From: Weeksellaceae bacterium | GTDB lineage: Bacteria; Bacteroidota; Bacteroidia; Flavobacteriales; Weeksellaceae | Direction: 5' to 3' | Assembly: GCA_022013695.1 (NCBI GenBank) | Contig: JAKLPS010000030.1 | Span: forward strand, 1-64,000 | DNA length: 64,000 nucleotides | Part shown: positions 1 through 9,243 of the stretch, piece by piece | Numbering within the stretch: the first letter of the stretch is position 1 | Layout of the letters: every line of letters starts with the position of its first letter | Program-made: the position numbers and the translations under genes | Notes under the pieces: model-generated | Databases searched by the model: none | What the model was told of the DNA's origin: nothing | Seen by the model: only the letters and a program-made list of their open reading frames with translations

Positions 1-750
1 ACTGAAGTCGCCAACACCCAGCCAAGCGTATTTGAAACATTCGAAAATCCCGGTCAAGGGATTGTAATAGGAAAGCGTTCTAAAAACACCTTTCAGGCTC
101 GAAGCAGGATAAATCACGGGCGTTGCGTACATATACAAACTGATCCCAAAGCTCAACAGCATCTGAAGATCGCGATATTTGGTGGTCAATGAGGAGAAAA
201 TCATTCCTAATCCTAAAGCAAAAATCGCCATCAACGCAATGAGCACAGGAGTTGCCAAGATCCACCAGTTGGGTTGCACCTGGCCTTGGTACAAATAATA
301 AAAGAACACTACCAGAAATAACAGCATCTGAACGCCGAGCTTCATCAGATTGGAAAAAACGATGGAAATCGGCATTATAAGCCTTGGGAAATAGACTTTG
401 CCAAATATTCCTGCATTGGCGGTAAAAACATTGGATGTGGAGGAAAGACAAGTCGAGAAATAATTCCACAGCGTGACACCAGAGAGATAGAACAGGATTT
501 TGGGCGCACCGTCCGTCGATAATTTAGCAATGTTTCCAAATACAACAATGTAAACAATAGTGGTAAAAATAGGATTGATAAAAAACCAAATGGGTCCCAA
601 AATGGTCTGTTTGAAACTGGAAACAAAATCCCGCTTCACGAACATATAAACCAAATCTCTGTAGCGCCAGACTTCCTTCAGATTGAGATCAAAAAGAGAG
701 TGGCTGGATCCGATGGTCTCTGTCCATTGATGGTTTTGAGTGTCACTCAT
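1..750 (-). CDS. ABC-2 type polysaccharide/polyol-phosphate export permease (partial, 3' end outside window)
   Basis: Integral inner-membrane permease of an ABC exporter of the Wzm/TagG type, which moves lipid-linked O-antigen or similar glycan across the inner membrane with a separate ATPase. The reading frame is open from the ATG at 748-750 to position 1, giving 250 codons without a stop; family members are about 260-290 residues, so little is missing. A soluble N-terminus (about 55 residues, containing WRYRDLVYMFVKRDF) leads into hydrophobic segments such as FFINPIFTTIVYIVVFG and LGVQMLLFLVVFFYYL, and a late ATPVIYP motif typical of ABC-2 glycan permeases. It lies 26 bases after rfbA on the same strand, so it is probably the fourth gene of the ugd-rfbB-rfbA operon, with the ATPase expected beyond the edge. 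The substrate cannot be told from the sequence. Confidence 0.85.
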   Translation of the reverse strand, partial: MSDTQNHQWTETIGSSHSLFDLNLKEVWRYRDLVYMFVKRDFVSSFKQTILGPIWFFINPIFTTIVYIVVFGNIAKLSTDGAPKILFYLSGVTLWNYFSTCLSSTSNVFTANAGIFGKVYFPRLIMPISIVFSNLMKLGVQMLLFLVVFFYYLYQGQVQPNWWILATPVLIALMAIFALGLGMIFSSLTTKYRDLQMLLSFGISLYMYATPVIYPASSLKGVFRTLSYYNPLTGIFECFKYAWLGVGDFS

Positions 751-776
751 TGGTGTTTTTATTTGTTTTTAATATA

Positions 777-1637
777 TTATTTGATAAGCTTTTTCAGATA
801 GTCGCCATAGCCACTTTTGCCATATTTTGCAGCGGTTTCTAGTAGTTTTTCTTCGTCGATGAAGCCATTTCTGAAAGCAATTTCCTCGATGCAGCCGATT
901 TTGAAACCTTGTCTTTTTTCGATCACGCTTACAAATTCCGAAGCGTCTTGAAGAGAATCAAAAGTGCCCGTATCGAGCCACGCCGTACCACGGTCGAGAA
1001 CGCCCACTTCCAACTTGCCTTTGCTAAGGTAAACATTATTGATGTCCGTGATTTCCAACTCGCCTCGCAGCGATGGTTTTATATTTTTTGCAATGTCAAC
1101 CACTTGATTATCATAAAAATAAAGTCCAGGAACAGCGTAATTAGATTTTGGATTGGTTGGTTTTTCCTCAATAGAAAGCGCTTTGAAATCTTGATCAAAT
1201 TCTACCACGCCATATCTCTCAGGATCGGAAACGTGATATGCGAAAACAACGCCTCCATCGGGATTGGTTTTATTCTTTAATAAAGTTCCCATTTCGGAAC
1301 CGTAGAAAATATTATCACCCAAAACCAGGGCGGCAGAATCATCACCAATGAACTGGTCACCCAAAATAAATGCCTGCGCCAATCCGTCCGGACTCGGCTG
1401 CACAACGTATTCTATATGACAGCCGAGTTGCGATCCATCGCCCAAAAGCTTGATGAAACCTGCCTGATCGTGGGGCGTTGTGATGATTAAAATATCCTTG
1501 ATTCCGGCCAACAATAAAGTCGAAAGCGGATAATAAATCATTGGTTTATCATAAACCGGCATCAACTGCTTGCTGACGGCAATCGTTAATGGGAAAAGTC
1601 TGGTTCCGGATCCTCCGGCTAATATAATTCCTTTCAT
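777..1637 (-). CDS. rfbA: Glucose-1-phosphate thymidylyltransferase
   Basis: Makes dTDP-glucose from dTTP and glucose 1-phosphate, the first step to dTDP-rhamnose and related deoxysugars. The 286-residue length is standard for RmlA. The nucleotide-binding signature [11 protein letters not shown] is at residues 8-18, followed by the [10 protein letters not shown] stretch near 31-40 and [20 protein letters not shown] further on, all typical of the family. It starts at an ATG 16 bases after rfbB, and the permease follows 26 bases downstream, so the genes form one transcription unit. rfbC and rfbD are not in the window, so the final sugar is not proven to be rhamnose. Confidence 0.95.
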   Translation of the reverse strand: MKGIILAGGSGTRLFPLTIAVSKQLMPVYDKPMIYYPLSTLLLAGIKDILIITTPHDQAGFIKLLGDGSQLGCHIEYVVQPSPDGLAQAFILGDQFIGDDSAALVLGDNIFYGSEMGTLLKNKTNPDGGVVFAYHVSDPERYGVVEFDQDFKALSIEEKPTNPKSNYAVPGLYFYDNQVVDIAKNIKPSLRGELEITDINNVYLSKGKLEVGVLDRGTAWLDTGTFDSLQDASEFVSVIEKRQGFKIGCIEEIAFRNGFIDEEKLLETAAKYGKSGYGDYLKKLIK

Positions 1638-1653
1638 TTATGCCTTTGTGTTT

Positions 1654-2733
1654 TTACGAATATTGACTGTCGTAATATTTCTGATATTCGCCGGAAGTTA
1701 CATTCTCAAGCCATTCTTGGTTTTCCAAGAACCAATCAATTGTTTTTGCAAGACCTTGCTCGAAAGTTACAGATGGTTTCCAGCCGAGATCTCTGTTGAG
1801 TTTCGTAGCATCGATGGCATAGCGCTTGTCGTGTCCCGGTCTGTCTTTTACAAACGTGATCAGTTTTTCCGAGTATCCGGCCGGCCTCCCCAACTTTTCA
1901 TCCATTTGTTTGATTAATTCTTTCACCAAGTCGATGTTCTTCCACTCGTTGAATCCGCCGATATTATAGGTTTCTCCAGTTTTGGCTTCATTAAAGATCT
2001 GATGAATAGCTTTGGCGTGATCGACCACGAACAGCCAATCTCGGGTATAATTTCCGTCGCCGTAGATTGGCAATGGTTTTTCATTAATGATATTCAAAAT
2101 ACAAAGCGGGATCAATTTCTCAGGGAAATGATTTGGTCCGTAATTGTTGGAACAGTTTGAAAGAATAAAAGGCATTCCATAGGTATTTCCGTAAGCTCTT
2201 ACCAAATGGTCGGAAGCCGCTTTACTTGCTGAATAAGGGGATTGCGGGTCGTAAGCTGTCGTTTCCAAAAAGAAACCAGTTTCTCCCAAACTTCCGTAAA
2301 CTTCATCTGTAGAAACGTGATAAAACAAGTTTTCTCTTGGTTCATCCGGGAATCTGCCGTGCGTGTGATCCGGGTTAAGAGTCCAAAATTCCACACAAAG
2401 GTTAAGAAGATTTGCGGTTCCATTTACGTTGGTGTTAATGAATGCATTGGGGTCTGTGATGCTTCTGTCCACGTGGCTTTCAGCGGCCAAATGAACTATT
2501 GCATCCGGATTGTATTTTTCGAAAACTTTTCTAAGTTCTTCCGGTTTGGTGATATCTGCTTTTTCGAAAACGTAGTTTGGTTCGTTTTCGATGTCTTTTA
2601 GATTTTCAAGATTTCCGGCATAGGTCAATGCATCAAGATTGATGATGGTGGAGTCCGGATTATTTTTTACAAATTCTCGTACAACGTGCGAACCTATGAA
2701 ACCGGCACCTCCGGTAATGATTATGTTTTTCAT
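1654..2733 (-). CDS. rfbB: dTDP-glucose 4,6-dehydratase
   Basis: NAD-dependent extended short-chain dehydrogenase that converts dTDP-glucose to dTDP-4-keto-6-deoxyglucose, the product of RfbA being its substrate. The Rossmann motif GGAGFIGSHVV is at residues 8-18, HLAAESHVDRS at 81-91, STDEVYG at 141-147 and the catalytic YSASK (Tyr167, Lys171) follows. The 359-residue length is normal for RmlB. It starts 8 bases after the ugd stop and ends 16 bases before rfbA. Confidence 0.95.
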   Translation of the reverse strand: MKNIIITGGAGFIGSHVVREFVKNNPDSTIINLDALTYAGNLENLKDIENEPNYVFEKADITKPEELRKVFEKYNPDAIVHLAAESHVDRSITDPNAFINTNVNGTANLLNLCVEFWTLNPDHTHGRFPDEPRENLFYHVSTDEVYGSLGETGFFLETTAYDPQSPYSASKAASDHLVRAYGNTYGMPFILSNCSNNYGPNHFPEKLIPLCILNIINEKPLPIYGDGNYTRDWLFVVDHAKAIHQIFNEAKTGETYNIGGFNEWKNIDLVKELIKQMDEKLGRPAGYSEKLITFVKDRPGHDKRYAIDATKLNRDLGWKPSVTFEQGLAKTIDWFLENQEWLENVTSGEYQKYYDSQYS

Positions 2734-2741
2734 TGGTGATA

Positions 2742-4055
2742 TTATTGGGTAATTAATTTCCGGCCGATGCTTTTGTAGAAAAAATGATGTTGCTCCGCCA
2801 CTTCCAGCGGGAACATATTTCTGCCGTCAAAAATGGCTTTGTTATTCATTTTTTTCGCCATCAGATTGAAGTTGGGATTTTTAAATTCCGGCCATTCGGT
2901 GGCTATTAACAAGGCGTCTGCGCCATCAAGCGCCGAATACATATCTTTCGCGTAAGTGATCCTTTCACCCAGGATTTTCTTTACATTTTCTTCAGCGATA
3001 GCGTCATAAGCTACTACTTCAGCGCCTTTTTCTAATAATAATTTGATATTGTCGAGAGAAGATGCTTCTCTGATGTCATCTGTATTCGCTTTGAAAGCCA
3101 GTCCCCAAACCGCAATTTTTTTACCTTGCAGACTTCCTCCGAAATATTTTTCCAATTCGGGAATCAGGATGACTTTTTGAGTTTTATTAATATTTTCAGT
3201 GGCCTCTAGTAGTTGGAAATCGTATCCTTCTTGCTTTCCACTGTTCCATAATGCTTTCACATCTTTCGGGAAACAGCTGCCGCCGTAACCAATGCCCGGG
3301 AAAAGGAATCTGTGGCCGATTCTGTCGTCGCTTCCCATTCCAAGCCGCACCAGATCTACATCGGCTCCCACTTTTTCGCAGAAATTGGCAATCTCATTCA
3401 TAAAAGTGATTTTCACGGCGAGGAAGGAGTTGGCAGCGTATTTCGTGAGTTCAGAAGAGCGCTCGTCCATATTAATAATAGGGACACCGATATTGGTAAA
3501 GGGCTGATACAATTTTGCCAATATACTTTTTGCCTTGTCCGAAGATGATCCGATGATGACTCTGCTGGGATTCATACAATCTTCTACCGCAAAGCCCTCT
3601 CGCAAGAATTCTGGATTAGAAACCACGTCAAACGGAATATCTGTTTTTGCGGCAATCGTTTGTCTCACTCGGTCTGCTGTCCCAACCGGAACCGTGCTTT
3701 TGTTGACGATGACTTTATATTCTGTCATCAAATCTCCAATGTCATTGGCAACTTTCAAAACGTAGGATAGATCTGCAGAGCCGTCTTCTCCGGGAGGCGT
3801 GGGCAAGGCGAGAAAGATCACTTCACTTTTTTCCAAAGCTTCCTTCAGATCGGTCGTAAAAAAAATCCGTTCTGCCTGGATATTTCTAAGAAACATCTCT
3901 TCCAAACCTGGCTCATAGATAGGAATAACGCCGTTTTTCATCGCCTCGACCTTCTTTTCATCAATATCCACACAATAGACTGAGTTTCCTATTTCTGCAA
4001 GTGTAGTTCCTGTAACAAGGCCAACGTAGCCGGTGCCAACAATTGTAATATTCAC
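2742..4055 (-). CDS. ugd: UDP-glucose 6-dehydrogenase
   Basis: Oxidises UDP-glucose to UDP-glucuronate with two NAD+, supplying acidic sugar for capsule or exopolysaccharide. It begins with the NAD-binding motif GTGYVGL, has the middle-domain YAANSFLAVKITFMNE helix, and carries the catalytic cysteine in GGSCFPKD near residue 261. I take the GTG at 4053-4055 (protein MNITIVGTG...), 437 residues; a TTG one codon upstream at 4058 is an alternative. First gene of the glycan operon, preceded by a promoter-like sequence at 4078-4112 and divergent from rimP. Confidence 0.93.
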   Translation of the reverse strand: MNITIVGTGYVGLVTGTTLAEIGNSVYCVDIDEKKVEAMKNGVIPIYEPGLEEMFLRNIQAERIFFTTDLKEALEKSEVIFLALPTPPGEDGSADLSYVLKVANDIGDLMTEYKVIVNKSTVPVGTADRVRQTIAAKTDIPFDVVSNPEFLREGFAVEDCMNPSRVIIGSSSDKAKSILAKLYQPFTNIGVPIINMDERSSELTKYAANSFLAVKITFMNEIANFCEKVGADVDLVRLGMGSDDRIGHRFLFPGIGYGGSCFPKDVKALWNSGKQEGYDFQLLEATENINKTQKVILIPELEKYFGGSLQGKKIAVWGLAFKANTDDIREASSLDNIKLLLEKGAEVVAYDAIAEENVKKILGERITYAKDMYSALDGADALLIATEWPEFKNPNFNLMAKKMNNKAIFDGRNMFPLEVAEQHHFFYKSIGRKLITQ

Positions 4056-4077
4056 CAAGAAAATTTTAAAATTCAGG

Positions 4078-4112
4078 CAAAAATAAGAAAATTTAGTTGA
4101 AGTAGATCCAAA
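4078..4112 (-). promoter_or_regulatory. Bacteroidota-type promoter of the ugd-rfbB-rfbA operon
   Basis: On the minus strand TTTG (4109-4112) is followed after 23 bases by TATTTTTG (4078-4085), matching the TAnnTTTG -7 box used by the primary sigma factor of this phylum. Transcription would begin about 15 bases before the ugd start. The 23-base gap is at the long end of the known range. Confidence 0.55.
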
Positions 4113-4125
4113 TGAAATGCGAGCT

Positions 4126-4157
4126 TTTGTTTGGTTTAATAATTTTGATTATCTTTG
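4126..4157 (+). promoter_or_regulatory. Bacteroidota-type promoter of rimP-nusA-infB
   Basis: TTTG at 4126-4129 and TATCTTTG at 4150-4157 are separated by 20 bases, an optimal match to the TTTG / TAnnTTTG promoter of the phylum. It lies back to back with the ugd promoter. The implied leader is roughly 65-70 bases before the rimP ATG. Confidence 0.65.
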
Positions 4158-4231
4158 CAAAGGATTTAAGGGAAAATGGGAAGGCTTTCGCAAGAATGCC
4201 TTTTTTCGTAGATGTAATCAGGAGGTATATT

Positions 4232-4699
4232 ATGGATTTTAAAACAGAATTGAGCCGCTTGCTTAATGAGTTTCTAAAAACGAGGCCAGATCTTTTTTTA
4301 GTAGACCTGAAAATCTCTGCAAGCTCCGACGTAACCGTGATTTTGGACGGGGACCAAGGTGTTACACTACAGGATTGCCTGGATGCCAGCAGAGCGATAG
4401 AATTCAATATGGATCGCGAGATTCACGATTTCAGCTTGCAGGTAATGTCTGCTGGGCTGGGTGAGCCTCTAAGGTTTCCGAGACAATTTAGAAAAAATAT
4501 TGGGAGAGAGTTAGAAGTCACCCTGAACGATAACTCGGAAGTCCAAGGCGAACTTTTGACCGCCGATGATGAGAAAATCGTTTTGAAACGGGCATTCAAA
4601 CGGCCAAAAATAGTTGGAAAAGGAAAAGAAACCGTGATAGAAGAACGAGAAATCCCGTACGCCGACATCAAGAAAGCATTAGTAGTAATTAAATTTTAA
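4232..4699 (+). CDS. rimP: Ribosome maturation factor RimP
   Basis: Assists 30S subunit assembly. The protein (155 residues, starting MDFKTELSRLLNEF) has the RimP N-terminal domain with VDLKISASSDVTVILDGDQG and a C-terminal SH3-like domain ending IPYADIKKALVVIKF. The frame is open further upstream to 4112, but that stretch contains the promoter and reads as non-conserved sequence; the ATG at 4232 has GGAGG at 4221-4225, an unusually good Shine-Dalgarno for this phylum, and agrees with family length. It precedes nusA and infB, the classic arrangement. Confidence 0.93.
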   Translation: MDFKTELSRLLNEFLKTRPDLFLVDLKISASSDVTVILDGDQGVTLQDCLDASRAIEFNMDREIHDFSLQVMSAGLGEPLRFPRQFRKNIGRELEVTLNDNSEVQGELLTADDEKIVLKRAFKRPKIVGKGKETVIEEREIPYADIKKALVVIKF

Positions 4700-4755
4700 C
4701 AATGAGATGAGATGATTTTAAGATCATTCGTCACTTATCAATTATATATTAGGAT

Positions 4756-5991
4756 ATGGATAATTTAGCTTTAATAGAAGCCTTTGGTGATTTTAAAGAA
4801 ATAAAGAATATCAGCAAAATAGACTTAATGGCTATTATCGAAGATTCTCTCAAGACTCTTCTTAGAAAAAGGTATGATTCTGATGATCATTTTGATGTGA
4901 TTGTGAATCCAGACAAAGGGGATTTTCAAATATTTCTGAACAAAACCATCGTGCAGGACGAGATGTCCGAAGATGATGATTTGGAAATCGAAATCTCCGA
5001 AGTCAGGAAAATCGATCCCACCTTCGAAGTTGGAGAAGAATTTACGCAGGAGATCGACATTGACAAGCTGGGCAGAAGAAGCATCCTGACGCTTAAGCAA
5101 ATCTTGGCCACAAAAATCCAAGAGCATTTCAATGCCGCGTTGTACGACCAATTTCGAGATAGAATTGGAGAAATCGTCATCGGCGAAGTGCACCATATCC
5201 GCCACAAACACGTGATCCTCTTGGATGATGATGATAACGAATTTATCTTGCCAAAGGAAAATCAAATACCATCCGACTTCTTCAAAAAAGGAGAAACGAT
5301 AAAAGGCATTGTAGAAAGCGTCGATTTCCGCGGTTCCAAACCACAAATCATCATTTCTAGAACAGCGCCGAAGTTCTTGGAGCAATTATTAGAACTAGAA
5401 ATCCCGGAGATCCAAGACGGCACCATTATACTGAAAAAAGTAGTGAGAATCCCGGGTGAAAAAGCAAAAATAGCCGTCGATGCTTATGACGACAGAATAG
5501 ATCCCGTGGGGGCTTGCGTCGGAGTGAAAGGTTCCAGAATCCACGGCGTGGTAAGAGAACTTAAAAACGAAAACATCGATGTGATTCAATGGTCAAAAAA
5601 CCCAGAAATCTTTGTAAAAAGAGCCTTAGGAAATATCATCATCAACAAAATCGAAATCAACGAAGATTCCCATTATGCCTTGGTTTACACGCCGGTGGAA
5701 GAGATTTCCAAAGTGATTGGCAAGCAAGGGCAAAACATCAAATTGGCATCTTGGTTGACAGGTTACGAAATCGATGTTTACAGAGAAACGTCTGATGACG
5801 ATGATGTTGAATTGAGAGAATTCTCTGATGAGATCGAAGTTTGGATCATCGATGAGTTCAAAAAAGTAGGACTTACAACGGCCAGAAGCGTCTTAGACAA
5901 GGACACAGAAGCATTGCTGAAAATAGTTGATCTGGAGGAGGAAACCATCGAAGATGTCAAAAACATTCTAAGAGAAGAATTGGAAGGATAA
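4756..5991 (+). CDS. nusA: Transcription termination/antitermination protein NusA
   Basis: RNA polymerase-bound elongation factor that acts in pausing, termination and antitermination. The 411 residues show the N-terminal polymerase-binding domain, an S1 domain around 135-200 (GEVHHIRHKHVILLDDDDN), then two KH domains (GACVGVKGSRIHGVVREL and VIGKQGQNIKLASWLTGYEIDV). The C-terminal acidic repeats found in enterobacterial NusA are absent, as usual in Bacteroidota. Second gene of the rimP-nusA-infB unit. Confidence 0.96.
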   Translation: MDNLALIEAFGDFKEIKNISKIDLMAIIEDSLKTLLRKRYDSDDHFDVIVNPDKGDFQIFLNKTIVQDEMSEDDDLEIEISEVRKIDPTFEVGEEFTQEIDIDKLGRRSILTLKQILATKIQEHFNAALYDQFRDRIGEIVIGEVHHIRHKHVILLDDDDNEFILPKENQIPSDFFKKGETIKGIVESVDFRGSKPQIIISRTAPKFLEQLLELEIPEIQDGTIILKKVVRIPGEKAKIAVDAYDDRIDPVGACVGVKGSRIHGVVRELKNENIDVIQWSKNPEIFVKRALGNIIINKIEINEDSHYALVYTPVEEISKVIGKQGQNIKLASWLTGYEIDVYRETSDDDDVELREFSDEIEVWIIDEFKKVGLTTARSVLDKDTEALLKIVDLEEETIEDVKNILREELEG

Positions 5992-6004
5992 AAATATAAA
6001 ATAA

Positions 6005-6031
6005 GGTCTTTCGGAGTGCATTTGAAAGACC
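6005..6031 (+). other. Hairpin in the nusA-infB intergenic region
   Basis: GGTCTTTC (6005-6012) and GAAAGACC (6024-6031) form a perfect 8-bp stem with an 11-base loop, 13 bases after the nusA stop. No U-run follows, so it is not a standard terminator; it could be an mRNA processing or stability element inside the operon. Function is unknown. Confidence 0.5.
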
Positions 6032-6100
6032 AAAATCTAATAAAAGAAAAAAAATACGAGCAAAGCTTAAAACGCTAAAGCCCAAAGCAAATTTACATTT

Positions 6101-8950
6101 ATGCCAAATATACGATTAAATAAAGCCGTTAAAGAACTTAACATTTCTATCCCCAGAGCTGTAGAATATCTGCAGGGAAAAGGGATCGAAGTGGACAGTA
6201 ATCCCAACGCTCTATTAGAAGAACAGGCATTTTCTGCATTGGAAGCTGAGTTCCGAAAAGATGGAGAACAAAGAAAAGCTTCTCATGAAGTGGTTATTAC
6301 AAAAGTTCCTGAGGAAAAACTGGCAATCGAAGAAACAGCACCCGAGGTTATAAGAGCCAAATCCAATGCAAGACCGGAAACAAAAATCTTGGGCAAAATT
6401 GATTTGAACGCCTCAAATTCGGTAGAAGATCTTGCACCAGCAACTCCGGCAGCAGAGAAGAAAAAAGAAGTGCACCAGCCGGCTGCAATGCAAGAGGAAA
6501 AGCGAGACCTAAACGCATCTGCTAAAAGTGGAACTGCCAAAGCAGAAGAAACATTGGAAAAAGAGGTTGATAGGCCAGAAGTACAGAAAACTGCCGTAAA
6601 AACGGACTCAAAACCAGCTTCTAATGTAAAGAAGACACTAGTGAAAGAGGAAGAAGCGGCTCAGGATTCCAACTCGGAGGAATCTCAAATGATAGAAACG
6701 GTTTATCAAAAATTAGATGGGCCGAAAATTGTTGGGGATAAAATTGATCTCACCCAATTTAATAGAAAACCTTCTTCCACCTCCAATAGTAACCCTGCCA
6801 AGAAAAAAAGAAAGCGAATTACAAAGGATATTCCAGGTCAAACGAGCGCCGGACAAGGAAATAACAATCCCCAAGGCGCGGGCAACAGACCTGCGGGACA
6901 AGGCAACAACACGGGTAACCGCCCACCGGGACAAGGGGGAAATCGCCCAGGAGGAAACAACAACCGCCCAGGAGGAAACAACAATCGCCCAGGAGGCAAC
7001 AGCAGAAGCGGGCAAGGACAAGCGCGTACAATGCCAGTGGAGCTGACGGATGAGCAAGTCAAAAATCAAATCAAAGAAACCTTAGAAAAATTAACCAATA
7101 AAGGAGGCAAATCTAAAGGATCCAAACATAGAAAAGATAAAAGATCTTGGCGAAGAGAGCAGGATGAAATCCAGCAGGAGATAGACGCACAGGATAGAAC
7201 TCTCAAAGTGACAGAGTTTATTACCGTAAGCGACTTAGCAAGCCTAATGAATGTGAGCGCAACAGAAGTAATTTCTGCATGTTTTTCCCTGGGTGTAATG
7301 GTAACGATGAACCAACGTTTGGAAGCCGATACACTATTATTAGTTGCAGACGAATTTGGTTTTAAAATTGAATTCTCCGATGCCGATGTAGAAGAAGCGG
7401 CGGCAGACGACGTAGAAGATCTGGAAGAAGATCTGTTGCCAAGAGCACCAATCGTAACTGTGATGGGACACGTAGATCACGGTAAAACATCTCTACTGGA
7501 TTATATTAGGAAAACCAACGTGATCGCCGGCGAATCTGGAGGAATCACGCAACACATTGGTGCTTACAATGTGAAGTTGGAAAGCGGACAGAGAATAACA
7601 TTCTTGGATACACCAGGTCACGAGGCCTTTACCGCGATGAGAGCAAGAGGTGCACAAGTCACCGATATTGCGATTATCGTTGTTGCTGCAGATGATGATG
7701 TGATGCCCCAAACTAAGGAAGCGATCGCTCACGCACAAGCTGCCGGCGTTCCAATGATCATCGCTATCAACAAAGTAGATAAAGCGGGCGCAAATCCAGA
7801 CAAGATCAGAGAGCAACTATCTGCAATGAATATCCTCGTAGAAGAATGGGGAGGAAATGTGCAGGCACAAGAAATCTCGGCCAAATTCGGAAATAATGTA
7901 GAATTGCTGTTGGAGAAAGTATTGTTGCAAGCAGAAATGCTGGAATTGAAATCAAATCCCAACAAACAGGCAAGCGGCGTAGTGATTGAAGCAGCGTTGG
8001 ACAAAGGACGCGGATATGTAGCCACGATGCTGGTTCAAAACGGGACTTTGTCTGTGGGAGACTATGTATTAGCGGGCAAAAATCACGGCAAAGTGAAAGC
8101 AATGCTGGATGAGCGTGGAAAATCTATGGAAACAGCAGGACCCTCGATTCCGGTTACGATTCTGGGACTTGATGGTGCGCCAACTGCCGGAGATAAATTC
8201 CGAGTTTTTGCCGACGAAAAAGAAGCCAAAAGCATTGCCAACAGAAGAGAGCAACTCCAAAGAGAGCAATCCATCCGAACGAAAAAACATCTAACCTTAG
8301 ATGAAATTGGCCGCCGTATTGCGTTGGGCGATTTCAAAGAGCTTAATATTATTCTTAAAGGTGATGTCGATGGATCCGTCGAGGCTTTGACCGATCAATT
8401 GCAGAGACTTTCTACAGAAGAAATACAAGTCAATATTCTTCACAAAGGGGTTGGTCAGATCACAGAATCCGACGTTTTATTAGCCGCGGCGTCCGATGCC
8501 ATTATGATTGGTTTCAACGTACGGGCAAGCGCCAATGCAAAAGATATTGCCGAGAAAGAAGAGGTGGAGATCAGAACTTATTCTATCATTTACCGGGCCA
8601 TCGACGAAGTGAAAGAAGCGATGGAAGGAATGCTTTCTCCAGAGATTCAGGAGCAGGTTATTGGTAATGTAGAAATCAGAGAGGTTTTCAAAATTTCCAA
8701 AGTCGGTTCTATCGCAGGATGTATGGTTCTTACGGGCAAGGTGACTCGAAATTCTAATATCAGACTTCTGCGGGATGGTATTGTAAAATTCGATGGCGAG
8801 CTGGAAAGTTTGAAGCGTTTCAAAGATGATGTGAAGGAGGTGACCAAGGGTTACGAATGTGGCCTTAATATCAAAGGATTTAATGACATAGAAGTTGGCG
8901 ATATTCTGGAAGTTTACGAAGAAGTGGCGGTCAAGAAAAAATTGAAATAG
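6101..8950 (+). CDS. infB: Translation initiation factor IF-2
   Basis: GTPase that places initiator tRNA on the 30S subunit. The 949-residue protein opens with a small IF2_N helix-turn domain (1-60), followed by a charged Lys/Glu/Ala-rich linker, a Gly/Asn/Arg/Pro-rich tract at about 246-306 with GGNNNRP repeats, and a second IF2_N-type segment at about 367-425. The GTPase core has GHVDHGKT (about 454), DTPGHE (about 502) and NKVDK (about 555), then the beta-barrel and C-terminal initiator-tRNA domains. Length and linker are normal for Bacteroidota. A strong terminator follows 18 bases after the stop. Confidence 0.97.
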   Translation: MPNIRLNKAVKELNISIPRAVEYLQGKGIEVDSNPNALLEEQAFSALEAEFRKDGEQRKASHEVVITKVPEEKLAIEETAPEVIRAKSNARPETKILGKIDLNASNSVEDLAPATPAAEKKKEVHQPAAMQEEKRDLNASAKSGTAKAEETLEKEVDRPEVQKTAVKTDSKPASNVKKTLVKEEEAAQDSNSEESQMIETVYQKLDGPKIVGDKIDLTQFNRKPSSTSNSNPAKKKRKRITKDIPGQTSAGQGNNNPQGAGNRPAGQGNNTGNRPPGQGGNRPGGNNNRPGGNNNRPGGNSRSGQGQARTMPVELTDEQVKNQIKETLEKLTNKGGKSKGSKHRKDKRSWRREQDEIQQEIDAQDRTLKVTEFITVSDLASLMNVSATEVISACFSLGVMVTMNQRLEADTLLLVADEFGFKIEFSDADVEEAAADDVEDLEEDLLPRAPIVTVMGHVDHGKTSLLDYIRKTNVIAGESGGITQHIGAYNVKLESGQRITFLDTPGHEAFTAMRARGAQVTDIAIIVVAADDDVMPQTKEAIAHAQAAGVPMIIAINKVDKAGANPDKIREQLSAMNILVEEWGGNVQAQEISAKFGNNVELLLEKVLLQAEMLELKSNPNKQASGVVIEAALDKGRGYVATMLVQNGTLSVGDYVLAGKNHGKVKAMLDERGKSMETAGPSIPVTILGLDGAPTAGDKFRVFADEKEAKSIANRREQLQREQSIRTKKHLTLDEIGRRIALGDFKELNIILKGDVDGSVEALTDQLQRLSTEEIQVNILHKGVGQITESDVLLAAASDAIMIGFNVRASANAKDIAEKEEVEIRTYSIIYRAIDEVKEAMEGMLSPEIQEQVIGNVEIREVFKISKVGSIAGCMVLTGKVTRNSNIRLLRDGIVKFDGELESLKRFKDDVKEVTKGYECGLNIKGFNDIEVGDILEVYEEVAVKKKLK

Positions 8951-8968
8951 CCAACAAAATAGTTGAAT

Positions 8969-8993
8969 CCCGCCTTTTTGGCGGGTTTTTTTT
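8969..8993 (+). terminator. Intrinsic terminator after infB
   Basis: CCCGCC (8969-8974), a TTTTT loop and GGCGGG (8980-8985) form a 6-bp GC stem followed by eight T residues (8986-8993). This ends the rimP-nusA-infB unit. The remaining sequence up to susC is AT-rich and holds only the promoter noted at 9188-9218. Confidence 0.9.
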
Positions 8994-9187
8994 GCGCCGA
9001 GATCATTATTTATAATAATTCTAAATAGACATTTTATTGTTGATTATATTCATTGATTTTTCACTTTTTCTCGTTAGTCGGCTTAGGTTATCTATGTAAA
9101 AATTCACTAAAATTAAAAATCCATTAACATATTCGGACTGATTTTGGTAAATATTGATGACTTCTATAATAATAATATGTTAATTAC

Positions 9188-9218
9188 TTTGCCTTGTTAA
9201 TATTTTTTAACATATTTG
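9188..9218 (+). promoter_or_regulatory. Probable promoter of the susCD locus
   Basis: TTTG (9188-9191), a 19-base gap and CATATTTG (9211-9218, one mismatch to TAnnTTTG) lie 25 bases before the susC start. Spacing and position fit the phylum consensus. Confidence 0.5.
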
Positions 9219-9243
9219 CAGATTATAATTAAATAGTGTTAAT

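Noticed and set aside
4112-4231. Upstream extension of rimP by 40 codons
   Set aside because: This stretch contains the promoter boxes, and the ATG at 4232 has a strong GGAGG site and fits the family length.
6713-7069. Minus-strand open frames opposite the infB linker
   Set aside because: They arise from the Gly/Asn/Arg/Pro-rich repeats of infB, whose complement lacks stops. No family resemblance.
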